Shown: positions 51,905-59,332 of the stretch, piece after piece
Numbering within the stretch: the first letter of the stretch is position 1
How the letters are laid out: each line of letters begins with the position of its first letter
Source: JAHZMA01 sp965205905
Lineage (GTDB): Bacteria; Pseudomonadota; Alphaproteobacteria; JABAAW01; JAHZMA01
Assembly (NCBI GenBank): GCA_965205905.1
Contig: CBDBHZ010000001.1
Coordinates: 186,001-250,000 of the forward strand
DNA: 64,000 nt
Reading direction: 5' to 3'
Notes under the pieces: model-generated
The model's input: only the letters and a program-made list of their open reading frames with translations
Told to the model about the DNA's origin: nothing
Database searches by the model: none
Made by a program: the position numbers and the translations under genes

Positions 51905-52885
51905 ATGGCAAAAAAATCATACGAAGATATTGTCAATCCAAAAAATTATGGTTGCAAGTGTGATAAAAAAACGTGTAAGTGCAAAGCAAAATGCCAATGC
52001 AAGGAAAAATCATGCAGATGCGAGGAAAATAAATGGGCTGATGTTTTAGAAAGAGCATGGAAAATAAGAACATTCGAAATTGAAACATCATGGAAGCGCA
52101 CCAATTATTTCTCAATCGTTGTCGGTGCTTTATTTATTGGCTATTACACTATTGCAAGTAAGAGCGGTTTTCCTTATAACCCCAATAATGCCCCACCATT
52201 CTTTGTTACTATTCTTATCACATTATTAGGCTTTATCGCCTCGCTCACATGGTTTTTTATCAATAAGGGGTCAAAATTTTGGCAAGAACATTGGGAAATT
52301 AATATTGACGAAATTGAAAATGCGATGGGGCATAATAAAGTGCATTCAAATGTTTTTACAAAAAATAAATATTCTGCTATTCATCCCAGTAAAACTTATC
52401 CTTTTTCAGTATCAAAATTAAATATGATGTTCAGTTTAATTGTAACGATTGCTTGGGGTATTCTTTTTATTTATGAGTTCACTAAAAAGTTCAATATTAA
52501 TATTTCAAAATGTATTGTTGATTTTATCGGACATATAGGTTCACCATTTATCATTACATTAGTGGTTTTGTTTTTTATTACAGTGCTTATATGGCGTATG
52601 GGTAGTTCTCAATACACGAAAAAAGAAACAGTAAGAATAGAGGGAACCAAAAACTTTACTATAGGAAAAGAAAAAAGAAATTTTATAATTATTTGTCTAT
52701 GGAAGTTCATTAGGTGGTGGACAAAAGAAAAAATCAAAAAAAAAATGTATAAAAAAATTAAATGTTATAGTGTTATAATCTCTTTTGTTTTCATACCTCT
52801 ATTTTTATTTATTCCACTTTTTCCAAACATTTTACTCTTTCTATATGCTTTACTTATTCTACTCATCATAGATTCTTATAACTGA
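51905..52885 (+). CDS. RipA-like membrane protein with an N-terminal eight-cysteine cluster
   Basis: 326 residues from ATG 51905 (AGGAAAG upstream; ATG 51887 is less likely). Residues 17-39 contain eight cysteines in a CxC-x4-CxC-x3-CxC-x4-CxC pattern with lysines between them. From residue 45 the sequence (VLERAWKIRTFEIETSWKRT, then FINKGSKFWQEHWE near 128-141) resembles the RipA-family octameric membrane proteins. Four or more hydrophobic segments are visible (about 72-90, 103-125, 175-195, 210-232, 280-320). The C-terminal half is very AT-rich and Lys/Ile/Phe-rich, unlike neighbouring genes. It stands alone between repeats, consistent with acquisition. The cluster may bind metal; function is unknown. 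Confidence 0.6.
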   Translation: MAKKSYEDIVNPKNYGCKCDKKTCKCKAKCQCKEKSCRCEENKWADVLERAWKIRTFEIETSWKRTNYFSIVVGALFIGYYTIASKSGFPYNPNNAPPFFVTILITLLGFIASLTWFFINKGSKFWQEHWEINIDEIENAMGHNKVHSNVFTKNKYSAIHPSKTYPFSVSKLNMMFSLIVTIAWGILFIYEFTKKFNINISKCIVDFIGHIGSPFIITLVVLFFITVLIWRMGSSQYTKKETVRIEGTKNFTIGKEKRNFIIICLWKFIRWWTKEKIKKKMYKKIKCYSVIISFVFIPLFLFIPLFPNILLFLYALLILLIIDSYN

Positions 52886-52926
52886 TAAAATCGGGCGGGA
52901 ATGACGAAACATACAAACTTTACTCA

Positions 52927-55473
52927 CTATCGCTTTGCGCCAAACGCACCAATATAGTTTTCATCACCATTTGCAGAACTTAAATTGATAATGCCACCCA
53001 CCTCTTGCGCTTCATTTCCGTAAAATTGTGCATCAACCCTACCTGTTAAGGCACCCACTGCAAGCGATTCATTAGAAAGCCTGCCTGTTACTGTATCATA
53101 ATCCAGTTGCTTATCAGTGAAGTCAAGATGTGATAAATCAGTTGTAGAGCCTGAATGATGACCGTTAAAGCTATATCCTCTGGAATTGTTAATGCTGAAC
53201 AAAGCACCATCAGCAATATCATCATTCAAATTTACCTTAAAACTCACTGTAAATTCAACATGATATATATTATATCTTGATAAATAAAAAGCCGTGCCAC
53301 TGCCTGTAAAAATTGTTGCACCTGCTATATCATTAGGAATATCTGCTTTGGCAGTTGCTAAACCTGTTGAAAGCGCACCATGAATACCAGTAGCATAACC
53401 ATCTCTATCTTGATTCCATAACGCATAGGTTTGATATTTCCACTCACTGATATTGTTACGCAAATAAAGATATTTTCCATCAATATCATGACGAAAACCA
53501 CTTTGCAAAATACCAGTATTACTTCGGAAGTTATCATAACTATCCGCAATACTAATATTGGCGTTGTTAATCCGCCCGTTAGCATTATAGCTGAATGTTA
53601 CGCTAGGGCTAATGACCTCATTAGGAAAATAAGAAGCCCTGCCGTCATTAGCAAAACTATTATCAAAACGACCATTACCATTGATGTCATAGTCTTGCGT
53701 TACTGCCAGCGTATCATGCAATTCATATTCATTAAAATGGTAATGTACTGTGTCTAAACCAAAATCACCTATTTGCTTTGCACCAAACGCACCGATATAG
53801 TATTCATCACCGCTTGCAGAACTTAAATTGATAATACCGCCTACTTCTTGCGCTTTATTACCATAAAATTGTGCATCAACCCTACCTGTTAAATCACCTA
53901 CTGCAAGCGATTGATTAGAAAACCTACCTGTTACTGTATCATAATCCAGTTGCTTATCAGTGAAGTTAAGATGTGTTAAGTTGGTAATACTTAATAAAGC
54001 ACCATCAGCAATATTATTATTCAAATTTACCTTAAACCTCACTTCAAAATCAGTACGATATGCACCATAGCCCCCACTATAAAAAGCCGTGCCACTACCT
54101 GTAAAGATGGTTTCGCCTGCTATATCATTCGGAATATCGGTTTTGGCAGTTGCAAAACCTGTTGAAAACACACCATAAATGCCAGTAACACCATCTCTAT
54201 GTTGTCTCCATAGCGCATAATTTTGATATTTCCACTCATTGATATTATGTAAATAAAGATATTTATCATCAATATCGTAACTATCCGCAATACTAATATT
54301 GGTTTTAACAATCTGCCCATGAGCATCATAAGTGAATGTTACGCTAGGGCTAATGACCTCATTAGGAAAATAAGAAGCCATATTAACAAAATTGTAATTG
54401 TCTTCAAAATAGTCTTGCGTTACGGCTAGCGTATCATGCAATTTATATTCATTAAAATGAAAACTCACACTATCAAGACCAAGACTAAATTCATCTATAA
54501 CATCTCTTATATTGCCAACCTGTTTCGCACCAAACGCTCCGATAAGGATTGTCCTATTACTAAATTCTCTATCATCGAAATAAAACCGACCCCCTATTTC
54601 TTGCGCTTTATCACCATAAAAATAGGCTCGCGCGTAACCGCTTAAATCGCTTCTGTTAGTAATGCTGCCTGATAAATTATTATCTTTATATTCATATTCT
54701 AATATACCAGTAAAATCTAAATCATAATTTGTGCCAACTTCTTTTGCTTCTAATGTTACGCTATCAGTGCCAAAATTAGCATTGGCTATTATAGCAAAAT
54801 TGATAGTTTCCCATTGCCCCCCTGTGTTATCACTGGCTTTATATTTACCGCGCCCATCACCTGCAAAAAATGCGGTGTCAGCAACGGGTAAATCATTGCC
54901 TATGGTTTTTGCACCGATAGAATAGGCGTAATAGTTATGCTCATGACTTTCTCCGCCATATCGTTGATAATAAATATCATTCATTAAAATATAGCTTTGG
55001 TAATTCCATTGCCTATTTGCATCATTCGGGTTTGCCATTATAAAAAATGAATCAGAATATGAATAATCATCAGTGATGGTTTTGCTACCCGAAATAAATC
55101 CTGCATCATCAATCAGCTCATCTATCGCATAAAGAGGATTATCAGATATTACTTGCTGAAGCTTGCCCGTATTATGTTTGAGAGTAATGTCAATGCTTTC
55201 ATTTGTTTTGTTGCTATAGCCACCATTGCTATTGCTAGAAAATGAATAAGCATCGCTCGTAAAATCTATATTCGAATTAGTAGATATATCAGCAAAAGAA
55301 GTGAAACCCCCTGTATCAGTATTATCACCATTTGTGTTATCAGTAACTGTGTTGCCACCGCCCGTGTTATTGCCAGTATTATCCGCGTCATCACCAGTGC
55401 CAGTAATATCCTCAACAACGCTACAAGCTGATAATGCAATAAGCGTTAAAATTATAAATAGATAGTGTTTCAT
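52927..55473 (-). CDS. surface lipoprotein with three tandem TbpB-like beta-barrel repeats
   Basis: 848 residues from ATG 55473 (GAGG 6 nt upstream). A lipoprotein signal MKHYLFIILTLIALSAC is followed by a Thr/Asn/Asp/Gly-rich linker (about 20-60). Three units then follow (about 60-318, 319-569, 570-848), each ending in FYGxxAQExGG...IGAFGAK, the hallmark of transferrin-binding-protein-B-like barrels. Units 2 and 3 are far more alike (SYFPNEVISPSVTF and TDIPNDIAG blocks shared) than unit 1, so the last duplication is recent. Such lipoproteins are usually surface-exposed through a Slam translocon; none is in the window. The ligand is unknown. The signal peptide and leader match those of the subtilisin gene. 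Confidence 0.82.
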   Translation of the reverse strand: MKHYLFIILTLIALSACSVVEDITGTGDDADNTGNNTGGGNTVTDNTNGDNTDTGGFTSFADISTNSNIDFTSDAYSFSSNSNGGYSNKTNESIDITLKHNTGKLQQVISDNPLYAIDELIDDAGFISGSKTITDDYSYSDSFFIMANPNDANRQWNYQSYILMNDIYYQRYGGESHEHNYYAYSIGAKTIGNDLPVADTAFFAGDGRGKYKASDNTGGQWETINFAIIANANFGTDSVTLEAKEVGTNYDLDFTGILEYEYKDNNLSGSITNRSDLSGYARAYFYGDKAQEIGGRFYFDDREFSNRTILIGAFGAKQVGNIRDVIDEFSLGLDSVSFHFNEYKLHDTLAVTQDYFEDNYNFVNMASYFPNEVISPSVTFTYDAHGQIVKTNISIADSYDIDDKYLYLHNINEWKYQNYALWRQHRDGVTGIYGVFSTGFATAKTDIPNDIAGETIFTGSGTAFYSGGYGAYRTDFEVRFKVNLNNNIADGALLSITNLTHLNFTDKQLDYDTVTGRFSNQSLAVGDLTGRVDAQFYGNKAQEVGGIINLSSASGDEYYIGAFGAKQIGDFGLDTVHYHFNEYELHDTLAVTQDYDINGNGRFDNSFANDGRASYFPNEVISPSVTFSYNANGRINNANISIADSYDNFRSNTGILQSGFRHDIDGKYLYLRNNISEWKYQTYALWNQDRDGYATGIHGALSTGLATAKADIPNDIAGATIFTGSGTAFYLSRYNIYHVEFTVSFKVNLNDDIADGALFSINNSRGYSFNGHHSGSTTDLSHLDFTDKQLDYDTVTGRLSNESLAVGALTGRVDAQFYGNEAQEVGGIINLSSANGDENYIGAFGAKR

Positions 55474-55671
55474 TGATGCCTCACAATACAGATATGCCAA
55501 AATTACCGACAGCGAGTGTCGGGCTTTGTCTATATCACATAAGGATATGCTACCTATTTCCGTTTCGGGTATTGCATTCAATAGCAAACCCGACAGGGCT
55601 TGCTATCCTTATGTTAAAATATAGACACGGTAAGGGTATATGATTCCATGTTTTAAGTCAATGTTATTTTA
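55474..55671 (-). promoter_or_regulatory. promoter and structured 5' leader of the TbpB-like lipoprotein
   Basis: On the minus strand, AACATTGACT and GGAATCATATA blocks (about 55640-55670) match those before the protease gene at 43697. The outer stem here is CATAAGGATA / TATCCTTATG plus GTCTATAT / ATATAGAC (complement of 55604-55626 and 55528-55547). It encloses the same inner sequence with TCGGGTTTGC / GCAATACCCGA. A second hairpin, CCGACA...TGTCGG, precedes the ribosome-binding site. Confidence 0.7.
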
Positions 55672-55674
55672 TGG

Positions 55675-55694
55675 ATTCCCGCCTACGCGGGAAT
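55675..55694. repeat. ATTCCC-N8-GGGAAT palindrome
   Basis: ATTCCC (55675-55680), GCCTACGC, GGGAAT (55689-55694), the common inverted repeat also known as dRS3-like in other proteobacteria. A half copy, GCGGGAATGACG, lies at about 52895-52906, between the RipA-like gene and the TbpB-like gene. It may be a recombination or insertion site. Confidence 0.75.
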
Positions 55695-55731
55695 GACGGG
55701 GGAGGTGTGGCACGAGGGCGGTGCGTATCTC

Positions 55732-55869
55732 AACACATTATAATATGGGGGGTGCGAACGCGCTTTATCGGTCGCGAGACTTACGTCCGCTTCCTTGCGC
55801 ATACCCCCCTTGATAATCCCCCCGCTGTGTTTCAAAACTGGCGGTAGAGTGAGTTTCGGTTTCTCAATA
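55732..55869 (-). repeat. GTCGCAAA-type palindromic element, degenerate copy D, with flank
   Basis: The outer arms GGGGGGTGCG (55747-55756) and CGCATACCCCCC (about 55798-55808) pair, but the inner stem and the GTCGCAAA joint are lost. The flank GCTGTGTTTCAAAACTGGCG (55823-55842) and the following GGTAGAGTGAGTTTCGGTT match the flank of copy B. Confidence 0.7.
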
Positions 55870-55872
55870 TGA

Positions 55873-55963
55873 GGGCGGTGGGGGGTATGGGGGGTGTCCT
55901 TGCGATTAGCAAGGTCGCAAAACCCCCCATAAGCGAATTGTGGTTTTACCACAATTCTAGCGC
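55873..55963 (+). repeat. GTCGCAAA palindromic element, copy E
   Basis: GGCGGTGGGGGGTATGGGGG, GTGTC, inner stem CCTTGC-GATTA-GCAAGG, GTCGCAAAACCCCCCATA, then AGC and the 3' stem GAATTGTGG / CCACAATTC closing on TAGCG. It matches copy F (42392-42485) joint by joint, with complementary substitutions in all three stems. It lies 70 bp before the betaine-homocysteine methyltransferase start. Confidence 0.87.
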
Positions 55964-56032
55964 ATATTAATGCCTTTACCTCCGCCATCAATTATGTTAA
56001 ATTCACAGCAACATTAACATGAGGATAATACC

Positions 56033-57138
56033 ATGCTTCCCAGCGATTCATTACAACAAAAACATCAGGCGATTCGTGATTTTATCAGTGCCAAAAATAC
56101 CAATAACCAACCGATTTTGCTAGATGGCGCGATGGGGACATGCCTGTTTCAGCAAGGCTTGCAAAGTGGCGATGCCCCCGAATTATGGAATATAGACCAG
56201 CCCGAACGCATTAAAACCATCTATCGCGACTATTTCAAAAGCGGTTCGGATATTATTCTCACCAATAGTTTTGGTGGGTCAACCGCGCGCCTAAAATTGC
56301 ATCAGCTTGAACCCCGTGTGCATGAGCTTAACCAAGCGGCGGCGGCATTGGCAGTGGAAGTGCGTGATGAATTATATGAGCCAATGAAACCTTTGCAAAA
56401 ACCGATGTGAAATTGATAGCAGGCTCGGTTGGACCATCGGGCGAATTGCTACAGCCGATGGGTCCGATGAGCAAAGAAGAAGCGACTGATTTATTTTACG
56501 AACAAATTTGCGGGTTGAAAGCAGGCGGTGCTGATTTGGTTTGGATTGAAACCATGTCGCTATTAGACGAGGCTGATGCCGCCTATCAAGCGGCGATGCG
56601 TGCCGAAATTCCCGCGGCAATCACGCTTTCGTTCGATATGAATGGCAAAACCATGATGGGCGTTACCGAACAGCAATTTTGCGATTATGCAAATGCGTCT
56701 GCGCTTTGTTTGCCACCTGTGGCGATTGGCTTTAATTGCGGGTTGGGCTTTAGCGATTCATTGCTAACGCTGGCGGGGCTGATAAAACATGCGGGCGATA
56801 TTCCAGTGGTTGCGAAATCAAATTGCGGTGTGCCATCGTTTAATAATGGCAAAATCCATTTTGATGGCTCGCCCGAATTGATGCGCGATTATGCCGTGAT
56901 GGCGCGTAATGGTGGGGCGGCTGTGATTGGCGGTTGTTGCGGTTCTAGTGCCGAACATGTGGCGCAAATGCGTGATGCACTGGCAAGTAATGCCAAGCAA
57001 GATATTCCATTAATGCGCGATGCGATTGAGAAAAAATTTGGTGAGGCAGGTGCGCCCGATAATGAATCAGTCGCACGGATAGAACAGCGAATTGCAGAAC
57101 GTGGTGGCAGACGCGGGGCAAGACGCAATAAGAATTGA
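56033..57138 (+). pseudogene. bmt: betaine-homocysteine methyltransferase split by a 1-nt frameshift
   Basis: The first frame (56033-56410) encodes the N-terminal quarter of a homocysteine S-methyltransferase barrel: ILLDGAMGTCLFQQGLQSGD and DIILTNSFGGSTARLKLHQL. The second frame (to 57138) carries VGPSGELLQPMGPMSKEEAT and the zinc ligands GFNCG near 110 and IGGCCGSS near 175 of that part. Adding one A to the A5 run at 56397-56401 joins them as PMKPLQKTDVKLIAGSVGP without a gap, giving about 368 residues, normal for bacterial BHMT. It would convert betaine and homocysteine to dimethylglycine and methionine. It could be real decay or a homopolymer sequencing error. Confidence 0.82.
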
Positions 57139-57163
57139 GAGAGACTATTAAGAATTGTGTTGA

Positions 57164-58369
57164 TTAATAACTAACCTTTTGTCTGAGGCTTTTAATGCTT
57201 GCAACTTTAGCAAGTAAATATTCCATCGGCTTGTTGCTTTTGGTGCGGTTACAATGTCCGCATAAAAGCTGATAATTTTCGTAATAATCCCCACCGCCTT
57301 TTGACTTTGGCACAATATGGTCAATTTCAAGATTGCGCGCGTCAAATTCATTAAAGCAACCATGACACGCACCATTTTGCTCCTCATAAAGACGTGTTTT
57401 TATCGGGATTGTCGGCTCAATCCGCTCAACATCGTTACGTTGTGGCGGGGTGGTTGTATGCACAAAATCTGAAAACATGCCCGCTTCACCCGATAAACGT
57501 TCCACCAAAATATCAACCGCTTTTTCCTCAATATCGCACCCAATCCATTTGCGATTTAACTGTTGCGATGCCACACAAGCGGTGGCACAGCCAAAAAAGG
57601 GGTCAAACACCACATCGCCTTCATTGCTTGATGCTTTGATGATGCGATGCAACAATGCCAGTGGTTTTTGCGTAGGGTAGCCAGTGCGCTCTTTTGACAT
57701 TGGATTTAAGGCTGGAATATCCCACCAATCTTCAGGAATTTTCCCAAGCGGGTTGGTTTCGTATATTTTGCCATCAACGATATTTCTACCTGTTGAAACA
57801 TAACCACCTGTGCCTTCGTAAGGCACGCGAATATCATCGGAATTGAAAATCCATTTATCGCTTTTTGAATACCATAAAATCACATCATGTTTCTTGCCAA
57901 AGGTATCTTTAGAGCGTCCACCTTGACGATAAGACCAGACAATCTCGTTACGATAATTACCCTTGCCAAAAATACCGTCCATGATGATTTTTAGATAATG
58001 GCTTGCGGTTGGGTCAATATGTAGATAAATACTGCCTGTTTGTTTTAAGATACGCCTCATCTCAAACAAGCGTTGCGTCATATAGGTGATGTATGAAGCC
58101 ATCGCTTTTGAATGGAGGCGATAGATGTTATCAATAAAATCAGCAATTTCAGGGTGGGTTTCATAAAGCCGTTCAAGATAGGCGATATTCACATCGTCCC
58201 ATGTCCACATATCCTTAAATGATGCCCCTGCCGCTTTGCTACCCACAGATGCAGAGTAAGTCCGCTTGCTGTTAAAAGGCGGGTCAAGATAGATGAGGTC
58301 AACGATTCCGCTATTCATGCCATTAAGTAAAAATAGATTATCCAATGTATAAAGGCTATTGACTGTCAT
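57164..58369 (-). CDS. DNA methyltransferase (beta-type N4/N6) fused to an HNH endonuclease domain
   Basis: 401 residues. Catalytic motif IV, YLDPPFNSK, is at 27-35. The target-recognition region spans 50-230, and the SAM motif VVFDPFFGCATACVASQQL is near 250-268, the order of beta-class amino-methyltransferases. PTQKPLALLHRII precedes it. Residues 330-390 form an HNH nuclease: CHGCFNEFDARNLEIDHIVP, then SKGGGDYYENYQLL and CGHCNRTKSNKP, with both CxxC pairs and the catalytic DH. Methylation and a nuclease domain are thus on one chain. No separate restriction or specificity gene is adjacent. It converges on the BHMT gene. Confidence 0.87.
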   Translation of the reverse strand: MTVNSLYTLDNLFLLNGMNSGIVDLIYLDPPFNSKRTYSASVGSKAAGASFKDMWTWDDVNIAYLERLYETHPEIADFIDNIYRLHSKAMASYITYMTQRLFEMRRILKQTGSIYLHIDPTASHYLKIIMDGIFGKGNYRNEIVWSYRQGGRSKDTFGKKHDVILWYSKSDKWIFNSDDIRVPYEGTGGYVSTGRNIVDGKIYETNPLGKIPEDWWDIPALNPMSKERTGYPTQKPLALLHRIIKASSNEGDVVFDPFFGCATACVASQQLNRKWIGCDIEEKAVDILVERLSGEAGMFSDFVHTTTPPQRNDVERIEPTIPIKTRLYEEQNGACHGCFNEFDARNLEIDHIVPKSKGGGDYYENYQLLCGHCNRTKSNKPMEYLLAKVASIKSLRQKVSY

Positions 58370-58382
58370 GCGGTTTTTTACT

Positions 58383-58859
58383 TCAACCCCTAAGCACTTT
58401 CAACACATCTTGTTCATGCTCTGGCACTTTCACTTTGCGCCAGATATTTTTGATTTTACCATCGGCATCAATCAAGAATGTGCTACGCTCCACTCCCATA
58501 TATTTACGCCCATACATTGATTTTTCTACCCATACGCCATAAGCTTGGCAAGTGATGGTATCAGGGTCGGATAGCAGCGGGATTTTCAGCTGATGCTTAT
58601 CGATAAATTTATCATGGGCTTTTATATCATCTTTTGAAACACCGATAATGGCACAATTCAAAGCATCAAATTCCGCTAGATTTTCAGTGAAAGCAATCGC
58701 TTGTTTGGTGCAACCTGATGTGTCATCTTTGGGATAAAAATACAAAACCAGCGACTTACCCGCAAAATCTTTGAGCGTGTAATTTTTACCACCGCCATTG
58801 ATATTATCGGCGGGCAGAGAAAAATTGGGGGCGCCATCACCAATTTGCAATTCAGTCAT
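58383..58859 (-). CDS. bcp: Bcp/PrxQ-type peroxiredoxin lacking the i+5 resolving cysteine
   Basis: 158 residues from ATG 58859, with AGGGA 6 nt upstream; a TTG two codons earlier is unlikely. A thioredoxin-fold thiol peroxidase that reduces hydroperoxides. The peroxidatic cysteine is C50 in YPKDDTSGCTKQAIAF. The second cysteine five residues on, present in the neighbouring paralog and classical BCP, is Ile here, so it is either a 1-Cys enzyme or uses one of its later cysteines (near 78 and 105). It is 9 bp downstream of its paralog and in the same operon. Confidence 0.92.
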   Translation of the reverse strand: MTELQIGDGAPNFSLPADNINGGGKNYTLKDFAGKSLVLYFYPKDDTSGCTKQAIAFTENLAEFDALNCAIIGVSKDDIKAHDKFIDKHQLKIPLLSDPDTITCQAYGVWVEKSMYGRKYMGVERSTFLIDADGKIKNIWRKVKVPEHEQDVLKVLRG

Positions 58860-58868
58860 CGTCAATCC

Positions 58869-59318
58869 CTATTTCTGATGTTTTTCAATCGTGGTCAGCA
58901 CTTCGTTCACATGCCCTTGCACATTCACATTGCGCCAGATATGCGCTAATGTGCCATCGGGGGCAATCAAAAAAGTCGACCGTTCCATATAGCCGTTTTC
59001 TAGCTTTGGCACTTCGTAGGCTTGGTGAATTTTTTGGTCAGTATCAGCCAGCAATGGAAAATTGAGAGAGAATTTTGTAACAAATTGCTGATGCGATTCC
59101 ACACCATCGGGCGAGACGCCAAGAACGGCGCTATTCACCTCGTCAAAATCGGATTTTAAGTCGCGAAATTCGCAAGATTCTATGGTGCAACCCGGGGTAT
59201 CATCTTTGGGGTAGAAAAATATCACCAGATATTTACCCTTAAAATCGCTTAACGCAATGGTTTCATTCTTATCGCTAACACAAGAAAAATCAGGCGCGGG
59301 TTGGTTTAATTCTAACAT
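58869..59318 (-). CDS. bcp: Bcp/PrxQ-type peroxiredoxin (2-Cys)
   Basis: 149 residues with peroxidatic C44 and resolving C49 in YPKDDTPGCTIESCEFRDLK, the classical BCP pair. The substrates are H2O2 and organic hydroperoxides, with thioredoxin as reductant by family knowledge. AAGGA precedes the ATG. It lies 14 bp downstream of glnE and upstream of the second peroxiredoxin; pairing of bcp with glnE is common in alphaproteobacteria. Confidence 0.94.
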   Translation of the reverse strand: MLELNQPAPDFSCVSDKNETIALSDFKGKYLVIFFYPKDDTPGCTIESCEFRDLKSDFDEVNSAVLGVSPDGVESHQQFVTKFSLNFPLLADTDQKIHQAYEVPKLENGYMERSTFLIAPDGTLAHIWRNVNVQGHVNEVLTTIEKHQK

Positions 59319-59332
59319 GGTTGTATCCTTTA

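Noticed and set aside
57164..58369. CcrM-type cell-cycle methyltransferase
   Set aside because: The segments around DPPF and the recognition region differ from CcrM (no ADPPYNLQL start, different spacing), and the C-terminal domain is HNH rather than the CcrM extension.
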